Assembly (NCBI GenBank): GCA_026075535.2 | Contig: AP026548.1 | Location: forward strand, 8,928,001-8,992,000 | Length of the DNA: 64,000 nucleotides | Origin: Tricholoma matsutake | Lineage: Eukaryota > Basidiomycota > Agaricomycetes > Agaricales > Tricholomataceae | Reading direction: 5' to 3' | Shown: positions 43,110-54,859 of the stretch, one piece after another | Position numbering within the stretch: position 1 is the first letter of the stretch | How the letters are laid out: each line of letters starts with the position of its first letter | Notes under the pieces: generated by a model | What the model was told of the DNA's origin: nothing | The model's input: only the letters and a program-made list of their open reading frames with translations | Databases searched by the model: none | Made by a program: the position numbers and the translations under genes

Positions 43110-46100
43110 CTCCTCCCCACTTGAAAAAATTGTGTGGGTCTCAGACCTCCATCCCATTTTCATCTTCCCACTGGTCAAGGGCATCAGTGTTGGCTATTTT
43201 AGAGCTGGGGCACCACTCATTGTGTTCTTTCCCATATCCTTCATAATGGACAAGGTATTGTACACCCTTGCCGTGTCGGTGTGCATCCACAATTTTGTCA
43301 ATGTACCACTCCTTGGTGCCATCTTCAGTGACAATTGGCATTGGCCAAGCTGGCTCCTGGTCAGGGAAGAGGAGTGGGTCATTGGGGACATATCATTTTA
43401 GTAGGTGTGCATGGAACCCAGGGAAGGTGTTGGGGTTGTTGGGAAGTTTGAGAGTGTATTCAGAGCATTCAGGGAAGGTATGTGTGACTGTGTAGGGGCC
43501 ATCATGTCACGGCATGAATTTGGCAACTCGTGTTTTGCCTTTGCATTTGTAATTGTGGCGGCGATTTTTGGTGGAGAGCACGACAAGGTCACTGACCTTG
43601 TAGACATCCTCTGGCACCTGGTGCTCATTGGTGTGATATGCCTGGTGAATTTTGGCAGCAAGGAGATTGTCCTGTGCTTTCTGAACATCGAGGTGGACAC
43701 ATGTAATGATGTTGTGTGCAGTGATCTGCTCAGCAGTGGCATTTTCAGCAAGGGGCACAATAGGCAGGATGATGCATGGAGATTGGCCGGTTTTGAGTTG
43801 GAAACCAGAGAAGCTAGTGGATGCATTCATGGTGTTCATGATGGTGAACCGTACACAGGGGAGTTTAGCTAGCCAGCCCTTCTGGTTGTTGTCAACATGG
43901 TACCAAATGGCTTGGTTCATGGTTTGGTTTGTCCATTCACTGCTGCCATCAGTTTCAGGGTGATAGGATGTGAACATTTTTAGTTTAACACCAGTGAGCT
44001 TGTGGAGTGCAGTCCAAAGGTCAGCGGTGAAATGTGCATCTCTGTCAGAGATGAGGTGTAGCATGAGGCCATTTTTGCAGTACCATTCGTCAAAGAGCAC
44101 AACAGCGACCTGGGCAGTGGTGTATGAGGAGTGAATGCCGACAATGCATATGTCAGCACTGAGGAGTTCTGTCGTGGTCAGGATGGTGTCCTTTCCATTC
44201 TCCTCTGGTAGTGGGCCAATGAAATCCAGGGGCACAGTGTCGAAGCGGTCATCAGGTACTGGTAGTGGGTGCAAGGGACCAGTGGGTTTTGTGGTCTGGT
44301 TTTTGTTTAGCTGGCACTCAGTGCATGATGGGATGTATGCATTTTCCAAGTCCCAGTGCATGTTTGGCCAGTAATAAGAGCCACGGAGGGATTCGTAGCT
44401 TTTGTCAAAGCTGAAATGTCCCAAGGTATCATGTGCCAGGTTGTAGAGTAGTTTGCATACCTTGAGATCTTGTGGGATCACAAGTCGGCAGCCGACATAG
44501 AGGAGTTGATTGGTGAGGGTTGCCCCTTTGATGCTCCTCATGTCAATATCCTTCATAAGTTGTTTGCCAAAGGAATCAGTCTCATAGCTGGTGATGATGG
44601 CATCAAGAAGTGACTGGTCTGCGGTAATGTTTAGTATGCCAGTGGTGTGTGTAGCTGGTGCATTGCATGTGTATGCGATTGCACAGGCAGCGAGGCATGC
44701 ATCTGGTGTGACATCAGGCATGTGGGATAGTGCATCTGCAGTGGTGTTTTCTTTGCCACAGATGTAGGTAATGTTGTAGTCAAAATTGGCCATGTACATT
44801 GACCATCTCATTTGTCATCTGGACATCTCCTTCTGTGATTGGAAGTATTTGAGTGTTTGGTGGTCAGTGAAGACCTCAAAATGGGCACCGAGGAGGTGGG
44901 ATCTCCATTTCTTAAATGCCTTGACAATAGAAAGGAGTTCCTTCTTGTGAACAGGGTAATTCTTCTCAGCATTGTTGAGTTGGTAGGCATTGTAGGCGAC
45001 TGGTCTCACAGTTTCCCAAGTTGTACCGAAACTCAACACGGTGCCGGTTTGGCAGTCGCTGGCATCAGTGGTGACATAGATGTTTGATGCCTTGTCTTTG
45101 TAATTAATTATGGTGAGACAGTCGGCGCTGAGAACAAGGTCTTTGATGTGTTCAAAGGTGGCCTGGTGTTCTGTGGTCGATGGGGGGAATTCTCGGTCAC
45201 ATTCCTTGGTGGTGAGCCATGTGAGTATGCTTGTATATTCAGCGAGTGCCAGAAGGAAAGTGGCAATGTATTGGTGAGTCCCAGGAACCCCCTGACATTA
45301 GTGGCAGTCGTTGGTTGTGGCCAAGATGCAATTCGGTCAGTTTTGCAGGGGTCAGGTTTGATACCTATCCCCGAGATGACATGACCAAGGAAACATAATT
45401 CAGTGGCAAAGAGGTTGGATTTCACCTGATTGCAGTAGATACTGGCTTTTTGGAGGGCTTCAAGAATAGTGGCGCAGTTTGTTCATGTTCCTCCAGAGTT
45501 TGTGACCATATGATGATATCATCAAGATACACATGACCTTGCCAATACAAGAGGCAGAGAAATATATTACCCTGGAGAAAATGTTGGGAATAATGGGAGA
45601 AAAAGACACTTTTTCACTGGGGAAAAATAAAAGGAACCATCAGTAAAAATATGTTATTTTCCCACACTTTGTCCTTTTGGTTGCTACAGGAAAACAACTA
45701 ATCTGTTTCCAGGAGAAAAACTTGTGAAAATTAGGGGGAAAAAGGTCATTTTCCCACATATTCCCACTTTTTTCTCTGTGGAAAAATAACTAATCTGTTT
45801 CTAGGTGAAAAAATTGTGGAAGTCAGGAGAAAAAATGTTGTTTTCACCAGATATAGAGAAAATGTGGAAAAAAAGATATATTTCCCCTCCATCTTCACCT
45901 GATTTTCTCCCAGGAATGGATGAGTTATTTTTGCTGAGCAAGAGCAAAGAGAAAAGTGTGGGAAAAACAACATTTCTTTACTGATGGTTCCTTTTATTTT
46001 TCCCCAGGGAAAAAGTGTCTTTTTTCCCTATTATTCCCAACATATTCTCCAGGGTAATATATTGCTCTGCCTCTTGTGCAATGAGTTCTCATAGTGCATC

Positions 46101-46185
46101 AGTCATTCGGTGCTGATGTGTGGCCAGAGCATTGCATCCACCCTGTGGCATGATGGTCCACCCCACGGTGTTCTTACAGCAGTGA
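43110..46185 (-). pseudogene. pol: chromodomain-containing Ty3/Gypsy pol, 5'-truncated
   Basis: Reading the minus strand: an RT core fragment (WTIMPQGGCNALATHQ, about 46,170-46,090), a MITE insertion, then HVYLDDIIIW (about 45,520), LFATELCFLGHVIS, RNase H with HFEVFTDHQTLKYF (about 44,870), an integrase zinc finger ending CTECQLN, DFIGPLP, LISDRDAHFTADLW and YHPETDGSSEW. A C-terminal chromodomain follows (EWYIDKIVDAHRHGKGVQYLVHY, about 43,310-43,220). Four in-frame stops, at about 46,095, 44,815, 43,505 and 43,398, are all TGA. There is a frameshift near 45,490. Sequence upstream of the RT core is missing. Confidence 0.85.
45547..46077. mobile_element. foldback MITE with ~105 bp TIRs inside the Gypsy RT
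   Basis: The left arm from 45,547 (ACAAGAGGCAGAG, TATATTACCCTGGAGAA, GTTGGGAATAAT) is the near-complement of the right arm ending at 46,077. The arms match over about 105 nt, with some further self-similarity inside. Length 531 bp; no coding capacity. It splits the chromodomain Gypsy RT between the NALATHQ and HVYLDD parts. The target duplication is unclear; CAAT lies near both ends. Confidence 0.8.
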
Positions 46186-46199
46186 GGTTATCAGGAGAT

Positions 46200-46305
46200 A
46201 TATTTGAGATTGTAGGGCAGGGTGGAAAACTAGGGGAGTAGAGGACTAGGGGAGCAGGGTGGTGGGGCAGGGGGAGTAGGGTGGTGGGGCAGGGGGAGCA
46301 TTCAC
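46200..46305. repeat. G-rich minisatellite
   Basis: GGGGAG(T/C)AGGGTGGTGGGGCAG repeats with a unit of about 25 bp, two to three times. Confidence 0.7.
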
Positions 46306-46309
46306 TTGA

Positions 46310-46666
46310 CATTGTAGATGATGCATGTAATGTATTGGACCACTGCACAACATCTCCAGTAATTGTCTGAGGAGTACTGTACACAGAAATGCAACATGAG
46401 TTTTGTAGCAATTGTCCTGAGGGCTCATACTGTTGTGAGAGCATGTGTATACATTCCATTGACATTGTAGACGATGCAGGTAATGCTGCAGATCACTGCA
46501 CAATTATTACAGCACAAATGAATTTGCAGCACTTCTCAGAAGTACACCAAAGAGAAAAATGCGAAATGACAATTGTTGCAGCACTCCCTAGGACTTTGTG
46601 CTGCAGTCAGAGGATGGGAACACACTCCATTGACATTGTAGACAATGCAGGTAATGCTGCAGATCA
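46310..46666. repeat. ~170 bp tandem repeat, left part
   Basis: ATGCTGCAGATCACTGCAC occurs at 46,483 and ATGCTGCAGATCA at 46,654, 171 bp apart, with a degenerate copy from about 46,310. The array continues at 52,513 after the LINE. Confidence 0.8.
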
Positions 46667-46804
46667 TACACACACCTTGACCTAGCACCGCCATCTGCTT
46701 CGAAAATTCCCATGGTCTAACAGGGTTTTTTCAAGGGGGACTGCTCAACTAGGCCATAGAAAAGTGTATATATGCTCTGAAAAAGGCTAAAAAGGCTAAA
46801 AAAT

Positions 46805-48090
46805 ATGACTATCGACATGCCAGACAACCAGGCGCTGACCGGTACCTCAGGGTTATGGCAGACGACATTGTCGGAGAATGCCATACCAACCCAAAGAAGG
46901 TCAAACGTTATGGCTGCGACTCCGGAACAGACTGCAAAAGAAAAGAACCCCGTACTGCCGCAAGCAGAAAAGGGAAGGACCACGAGGCGATCGGCCACAG
47001 TTGGCCCAACAGAGAACAACTTAGGAGATATCCCCGATGCAGAGGCAGGACACACATGGCTAGCAGCTAAGGGCTTACTAGTTTCTTCAGGCAACGCGCT
47101 GATGCTGACCTCACTGTCTGAGGCACTTTTATTAGTAGGGACTCTGCCGAACACCCCACTACAGACATTGAATGGAATTCGGGCGGTAGCACTACTACTA
47201 CGAGGGCTGGAGACCGAGAATATAACAAAGGAAGTATCAATGGCAGTGACAAAAGAGCTGACCCCTCTCCTAAATGGAATACAGGATACTTTTAGGGAAA
47301 AATCAGATGAGGCCATCACTAAACTGCGAGAAGACACCAACAAAATAATGGCCCAGGCCAAAGCTGCGACAGAAGAAATGAATAAGGTAATTAAAGGTAT
47401 AGCTAACTCCATGGAAAAGGAAAGGGAAGCAAACACGACCTACCAGGATGCCCTACTCCACAGCGCAACCAGCCCACTGGTAAGGATAGACCCAAGGATC
47501 AGAGCGAGGGAGAGCATTAGGGCCAGACAATTCTAAATGGGCTCGTCATCTGCAACAAGAAAGTCTCGGTATCTAAGTGTAAAAAGCAACTGGTAAGGTG
47601 CTTAAAATGCCAAGGTTACAATCATGTAGCGAATGAATGCGTAATTCGGAGAGACATTTGCGCCAAACCACAGATCAAACTTATGCCACGCGACCACCCT
47701 CAGATGCACCCCCTGCGACACACATGGGCATGCGAGTAGCGATAGGACCTGCCCCACTTTCCTCAGGAAATGCGAGGAACACGATACGAGGAACCCAGAA
47801 AATGTGTTACCCTTCTATCCATTGACAGAACCCTGGATGTGGGAAGCCATGCCACCGGGAGGACAGAGAACAGCAGTACCAGTGGGACTAACAGATTACA
47901 TGCGCTCTAAAGGAGGTGGTAGGTTGAGGCTAGCCCAGCTCACTTTTTCACAGAGACAGATAGCACCAAATGGGAGGGAACTGGAACACCACTCATGGGA
48001 CAGACACACAAGCCAAGTGTTGCATTCACAACATATTGAAGATCAGGACAACACCCAAATGCACTCAAGAATGAATCTAAATGAATAGCG
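46805..48090 (+). pseudogene. LINE ORF1 (gag-like, zinc knuckles)
   Basis: The N-terminal part (46,805-47,536) is Ala/Lys/Glu-rich, with a coiled region near REDTNKIMAQAKAATEEMNK. A one-base loss at about 47,529 produces an apparent TAA; in the next frame the protein continues with CLKCQGYNHVANEC, a CCHC knuckle. A second frame change leads to a further Cys/His motif (LRCTPCDTHGHASSDRTC) and a PENVLPFYPLTEPW segment, as in Tad1-clade ORF1 proteins. The end near 48,088 overlaps the ORF2 start. Confidence 0.7.
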
Positions 48091-51000
48091 AACCAAATGA
48101 TATGATGAAGCTGAGGATACTACAATTGAATCTAAATAAATCACTGACCACGCATTTGGAGCTTATCAACGACTCACTGGCAGCCCAATGGGATATAGTA
48201 TTAATCCAGGAACCTTATATAACATTTTTCAACAGCATCAGAACCCCAAACTGCTTCGTATCAGTAATGCCCACCTCAAGAACAACACTGGACACAACAG
48301 TCCAATCCACAATATGGGTAAATACCGCACTGACTACTAACGATTGGAAAATACTAGATATACCAGAAACAAATGACATAGTTGTGATAGAACTGAAGGG
48401 AGAATCAGACTACAGGTCTACAGTGTATACAACGTGGGCGAGAACTCACATGCACTATCGACACTACGAAAGTATGCACTCGACTGCCAGGGAGATCCCA
48501 GAGAAGGAAGAGACTGCCACATAATCTGGGGGGGGGACTTCAATCGGCATCACCCTATGTGGGACAAGGATGAAGACACTCATCTCTTCACAGCAAAAGT
48601 GCTCGAGGATGCCAGGGAACTGATAGAGCTAGTAGCAGATATGGGAATGACAATGGTCTTACCAAAGGGAATACCAATGCTTCAACATATGGTTATGAAG
48701 TGCTACACTAGGCCAGACAACGTATTCTGCACGGACAAGCTCGCTGCCTGCGTAATCAAATGTGACACAATCCCAGAAGCACAGCCAGGTAAAACTGACC
48801 ATTTCCCAATAGCGATAGTCTTGGAAATTGTGCAGGGAAGGATGGGAAACAGGGAATCGAAGAATTTTAGGGCAACAAACTGGGAAGAATTCAACAAGCA
48901 TTTGGAGGTGAAGCTCACAATGATTCCAGTACCAACAGAGATAACAATGGAGGATGAGCTAGGTAAAGAAATAACCCAACTGATGGAAGCGATACAGGAA
49001 ACTATGGAAAGCAAAGTATTGAAAAACAAGCCGTGCCCTCTCTCCAAAAGGTGGTGGACAAACAACTTAAAGAAGAAGAAAAAAGAGGTAGACCATGTGA
49101 GAGCCGAAGCTTACAAGAACCAGGCAGTAGAGGACCACCCATGTCACCAAAGGTTGAAACAGATATGACAGGAGTACACAAAAGACATAGTCAGGACTAA
49201 AATGGCTCACTGGAATGAATTCTTGGAGAACGCGACAAACGCAGACATATGGACAACAAACAGGTACTTATTGAACTCCACAGGAGATGGTGGACAAACA
49301 AGGATCCTGACCTTGAAGGTGAAGGATGAAGATGGAAGGGTAAAAGAGGTAAACACAAATGAGGGTAAGGCGAAGGTACTGGCAGAAGTGTTCTTCCCAC
49401 CGAAGCCAATCGTGTCAGTGGTACCACATGGATATGACTACCCCAAAGCGAGTACAGAAATGCCACAAGTCACGGAAAGGCAGATATGGGTACATGTGCA
49501 GAAATTGGCGCCATACAAAGCCCCTGGACCGGACGGGATACCGAACATAGTTCTACAAAGGTCAGTAAACCCAATAATAGTGTACTTACTACCCATCTAC
49601 AGGGCAATACTGGAGCGAGGCATATATTATCGTGGCTGGCAAGAGTCAACAACCTGCGTATTACAGAAAGGGGAAAAACCAAGCTACGAAACACCCAAAG
49701 CATACCGCCCTATAGCCCTACTATGCACTATGGCTAAAGTTCTCACGTTGATAGTATCCAAAGGGCTAATTGCAGTGACAGAGAGGCATCAACTGCTACT
49801 GGAGATGCATTTCGGAGGAAGGCCCTGCAGAAGTACAATGGACGCGGTACACCTTCTGGTTCATCGGGTCAAGGACGCTTGGAGGAAAAAGAAGGTAGTA
49901 TCAATACTATTCTTGGACATCGAAGGGGCCTTCCCAAACGCAGTAATGGACCGATTATTACACAACCTGAAGAAGAGAAGAGTGCTGGGTTCGATAGTGA
50001 AGTTCATGGAGCAATTACTGGACAGAAGGAACACACAACTCAAATTTGACAACTATGTCTCAGATGCTATACCCATAGACAACAGAGTGGGCCAGGGAGA
50101 CCCAGCATCACTCCCAGTTTTTAACTTCTATAACATGGACTTGTTGGAACTAAATGACACCCTACAGGCTCTCGGGTACATGGATGATGCAATGATAATG
50201 GCAACAGGCAAAAACTATGAAGAAATCACCAAGGTGATACAAGAACACATGGAAGGAGAAGGTGGCAGATTCAACTGGTCCACTGAGCACAACTCAAGAT
50301 TCGAAATGACCAAACTGGCAGTCCTACACCTTGGACACAAGAAAGAAAGATTGCCAAATGGAAGCGCACGACAAATGCACAGGCCGAAACTATTATTGCA
50401 AGGCAAAGAGGTTAAAGCAGTGGACAGCTACAAATACTTAGGTATAGTCATTGATGACAAACTAACATGGAGGAAACACGAGGAGAGGGTCATAGACAAC
50501 ACAACAAAATGGGTTCTGCAATGCTGGAGGCTAGCAAAAATGGACTCAGGTCTATCCCCAAAACTTATGCGACAGCTATACATGTCGGTAGCGATACCCA
50601 AGATGACTTACGGGGCAGAAATATGGTATGACCCCCCGAAGAGGAAACCAGGCACTAAAAGACAAACAGGATCAGCAAGGGTAACAAGACAGCTAACTAC
50701 AATACAGTGAATGGCTACGATAGCTATAAATGGAGCACTATGCACTACACCGACAGACATACTGGACATGCACACAGATATACCCCCCGTGGAGCTAAAT
50801 ATGCTGAAAGCTTGTTACAGGTCTTTAATGCGTGTATGCACCCTCCCCGAAACACACCCCTTACACAGCTTAATATGCAAATACCGCTTGGTACATGCAA
50901 AGCGACATCGTACACCACTTCATAACCTTCTGGGTCACTTCATAGAAACAAATCCAGATAGAATCGAGAACATAGCGCCCAACACAACATCCTCAGCGAT

Positions 51001-52038
51001 TGAAATAGCGACCTTCACAATGGAAATCGCACAGGACAGAACCACATCCATACAAAGCGAGGCGAACGACACCCCAGAGATCAAAATCTATACAGATGGC
51101 TCAGGAGTAGATGGAAATATAGGAGCGGCTGCAGTAATGTATAGGAAAGGTAGGGCTACTCCAGTGAAGATACTAAGATACAGATTGGGAACCTCGAAGG
51201 AATACACTTCATTTGAGGCTGAAGCAGTAGGGGCAACTCTGGGAATGTACCTAATAAGATCGGAACATATAGCAGGACAATTACCAATAACTTTACTAAT
51301 GGATAGCCAATCACTCATCAGAAGACTACACACATGAAAGGTGAGCACAGCCCAATACTTAGTGGAGGAGTTCATCAGGCTAGCCAGAGGGATCAATTCG
51401 ATGAACCTAAACCCGAACGCAAAGAGATTCCACATGGCCTGGATCTCTGGACACAGTGGCATCCAAGGAAACGAGAGGGTAGATGAAGAAGTGAAGAAAG
51501 CAGCTCAAGGAGATGTCAGCGCTATTCACAGACTCCCACCTATACTACAGGAAACTCTACCAAGGAGCGTAGCGGCACTGAAACAGGACTTCAAGCACAG
51601 GATCCGGGACAAATGGGACGAGATATGGAGAGACTCACCCAGGCAGCCAAAGCTGAGTCGACTCAATCCAAAATTCTCATACAAAAAATACACTGAAACC
51701 CAGGCAAAACTCAAGAGGCGACAGATTAGCTTATTGACACAGATATGCACAGGACATATACCATTTAATTTCTACCTACACCAGATCAAGAAAGTAGATT
51801 CAAGCGACTGCACGGCTTGCGGAAGAGATGGCCTGACAACCAGAGAAACAATAACACACTTCTTATTCGAATGCGAGGCATACAACGGAGCCTGACATGA
51901 ACTCGACCACCAGATGAGAAGAGACTCAAGAGATCTCACCATGCTAATGAGCTCGGAGAAAGGAATAATAGCCCTACTCAGTTACGTGGCAAAAATGGGA
52001 AGACTGACAATGACAAAAGGTGAACACCCAGTTTCATA
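48081..52038 (+). pseudogene. LINE ORF2: endonuclease, reverse transcriptase, RNase H
   Basis: An apurinic-type endonuclease starts KLRILQLNLNKS and contains IQEPYI and WGGDFNRHHPMWD, and ends around GKTDHFPI. An extra base near 48,430 shifts the frame once. The RT has YKAPGPDGIPN, FLDIEGAF, RVGQGDPAS and YMDDA (about 50,177). RNase H follows, with IYTDGSG, a Glu in FEAEAVGA, LLMDSQSL and GNERVDEEV. A C-terminal C-x2-C...H...C motif (CTACGRDG...HFLFEC) is present. In the corrected frame the stops are TGA at 49,166, 50,708, 51,335 and 51,893; each reads well as Arg. This is the order of Tad1-like LINEs. Confidence 0.85.
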
Positions 52039-52512
52039 GCGAACACACACTGGCACAATAATTACAGGAAGAGATCCGAACAAGTAAAAATGGGAATACT
52101 GCAAACCCCACAAACTCAATCTAAATTGCCTGCGACACAGAGGACTATGGAAAATACTACAGGTACATGTACATGCAGAAATTGAAGAACAGTCGACACA
52201 TGCACTCACATCGTCCACACTGTGCCTACCACAAGGTGGTCAGGCACTTATCAGACATATACATAACACGATTGGGAAACAAACACACGAGTGAAGGGAA
52301 AAGGAGGTTGGAAGGAGGCCTGCAGTCCTAAACAGCTCCAGTGAACAGGACCTCAGGGGGAGCAAATGCCATGGCATGCTGTCTGAGGGGCAAGGACTGG
52401 GGCGAGGGTAGGCAAAAGGGGCCTTTGTTTAGATATTCTAGTATGTAAGGACCATTATAGGGCTCGCCCTGAGAGGTCAAAAAAATAACACAAAAAAAAA
52501 AAAAAAAAAAAA

Positions 52513-53190
52513 ATGCTGCAGATCACTGCACAATGATCACAGCACAAATGAATTTTCAGAACTTCCCAGAACTACATAGAACAGAAAAATGTGAAGTGAC
52601 ACTTGTTGCAGCACTCCCCAGGACTTGGGATGGAGTCAGAGGATGGGAATGCTCCATTGATGTCATAGACAATGTGGTTAATGCTGCAGATCACTGCACA
52701 ATTATTACAGCACAAATGAATTTGCAGAATTTCTCAGAAGTACACAGAGCAGAAAAATGCAAGATGACACTTGTTGCAGCACTCCCCAGGAGTTGTGCTG
52801 GAGTCAGAGGATTGGAACACAATCCATTGAGATCATAGACAATGCAGGTATTGCTGCAGATCACTGCACAACAGAAATACTTGTGCATCCAGAACATCTA
52901 CAACAAACACAGCACAAGAAAAATATATGGCAAGCATTTGATTGTGATCACAGAATGACTATGACAAACACAGCATGCAAAAAAAAATTAACAGTGAGCT
53001 CAGAACGTCTATGACGAATTGACAAACATGGCACATGAAAAATATATGGCAAGAATCTAATTGTGAACTCAGAATGTCTATGACAAATTGACAAACACAG
53101 CCCAAGAAAAACAATTTAATTGGAATCCCAGAATGTGTACAACAAATACTGCACCCAAAATGTACAGCAAAAATTTAACTGTGAGCTCAT
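52513..53190. repeat. ~170 bp tandem repeat, right part, grading into ~80 bp units
   Basis: (A/T)TGCTGCAGATCACTGCAC recurs at 52,513, 52,681 and 52,851. From about 52,885 shorter units follow, each with CAGAATG(T/A)CTATGAC, AACACAGC and AAAAATATATGGCAAG-like blocks. The last unit is cut at 53,190 and seems to resume at 53,934. Confidence 0.7.
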
Positions 53191-53933
53191 TGTAAAAGCG
53201 GGTCCCAAGGGTAAGGAGCTTTTTTGCAGGCCTCTGCGCCACCTCAAGATCATGCATCTAGCTCCACTACCCACATGGTCTCAGTGAGCTCTGACCAAAC
53301 TCCTTTTTTGCATGGTCCGTGACTTGGTGCTAGGGGCTAGCAGATGCCAGGTTATAAGACAGCTGAAGTGCAACTAGGAGATCCTGTGTTGCTTCTTTTC
53401 AACCCCCATCTTACTCATAAGCAACACAGGTAAGTGCACCGCACTTCATATTGTTTTCAGCTTCTTACCCTCTCAGTTTTGTTATTTAAGGCCTCACCTC
53501 TCGTAATAACATCTCCTTGCTTTGTAAGAGCTCTCGCAATCTCATATGGATTAGACTCAACTAGATTATCACTCAACAGGATTCTTCTGGGATTGTTTAA
53601 TAGCTTCACTACCTCATCCAGTCGAATTCTATGTGAGTCTATTCTTTATCTGACACACATGCAGGGTTCATTGAAGCATTCTATATGTTCGATTTTCGTG
53701 GCCCTCCCACCTCTGCCCTTATGTTGATGAATGGTTGGCTCGAATCGAGCATTCAAGCCATTCGAGCCATGACTAAGTCAAGTATGTACAAATACAATGT
53801 TTCATCTTCATTCCCACTACTTCAGTAGTGGGTTTTACTTTCTGTCAAAATTTAGCTTACTCGCCTATGTAATTTTGGGGTCCATCCAGGTGGGCCTCAG
53901 TTTTCCTGCTACTACCACTCTGAGCATGCAACA
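53191..53933. mobile_element. putative solo LTR (TGT...ACA)
   Basis: The segment begins TGTAAAAGCGGGTCC, ends GAGCATGCAACA, and interrupts the ~80 bp repeat units. Flanks GAGCTCA and GAGGCCA could be a decayed duplication. Internal sequence has a TATAAGAC-like box and a TGTGTTGCTT/AAGCAACACA inverted repeat (about 53,382-53,428). It is not related to the other LTRs here. An ordinary intergenic segment is possible. Confidence 0.45.
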
Positions 53934-53939
53934 GAGGCC

Positions 53940-54760
53940 AGAATGTCTATGATGAATTGGTGAACATTGCATAAGGCTGGTGCAAAATATGAACATATGA
54001 ATAAAGGGAAGACTTTCTGTATAAAATATCTAAGATTGAAAATTTAGAGCCCATAAGCTTAGGGCTTAGACTTCTTTCCATGTTTACCCTTCAGAGCAGA
54101 CATTGGTGGCACAGAAACGTTGTCCAATCGTCTGGGTTGATGACTGGGAAACTTGTGTTGCATGGGTGGGCGGGCAAAGGGATTGGGGTTGGCCATGGGG
54201 GGTATATGGGGGAGATTGGTTTGTGTAGTTGTCAGTTTTTTAGCGAAAGGATTGGTCTTTTTTGGTTCTGCTGGTGGGACAAGGAATTGTCTTGGTAAAC
54301 TGTTTGATGAGGTCCCAGAGGTCCCACCCCTGTTTTTCTCTGCAATGCAACTTGATGAGGCATGTGAGACGGCTGTAACGGTGTGTGGTTTTATTCTTCT
54401 ACATGTTTATTTTGACCTCAATTGAAAGACTCACTGGCTGACTTTGATGTGGCATTGTTCTCCCCACTCATTTCCTTTTCCGTGCTGGTAAAAGAGGCTG
54501 TATAAAACATAAGCATGTTTCATTCCTTGAAATTATACTGCAGAAGACTTACAAGTAGTGTGCTGCTCAGCTGGATGTGCTCAGCCATTATTTGAGCCCT
54601 GCCTTCAGCACCAATCGTTCCTTGTCACAAAAGTTTTTGTGGAGGGCTCTCTTGGTCAGAGTTTAAGGGGGAGCTTCCATGTAGGACCATGGGAATTGGG
54701 GCAAAGTTATCTGTAACAATGTTGCAAGTAGAGTATAGCCCAGAACGGACTAAGGGCAGT
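53940..54760. other. no recognisable gene
   Basis: Several short frames exist but none resembles a known family. Confidence 0.35.
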
Positions 54761-54859
54761 ACCTTCTTCTTCCATGATGATCTTGGGTAACCTCCAGCAT
54801 TTGGTTAGGGGTCTTCTTTTTGCTGGCTTCTCTGTCTTGTCCAATTTCATGTCCTCTGC

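Larger units (their letters stand above)
46667..52512 (+). mobile_element. near full-length Tad1-like LINE inserted in the ~170 bp repeat
   Basis: Two frameshifted ORFs, a 3' A-tail of about 22 nt (52,492-52,513) and a 13 bp target-site duplication ATGCTGCAGATCA (46,654-46,666 and 52,513-52,525) define a 5.85 kb element. The perfect duplication and intact tail suggest fairly recent insertion. The body already carries four TGA stops and at least two frameshifts. Confidence 0.9.

Noticed and set aside
54080..54425. Gly/Trp-rich plus-strand frames
   Set aside because: Frames overlap, composition is odd and no family is recognisable; not supportable as a gene.
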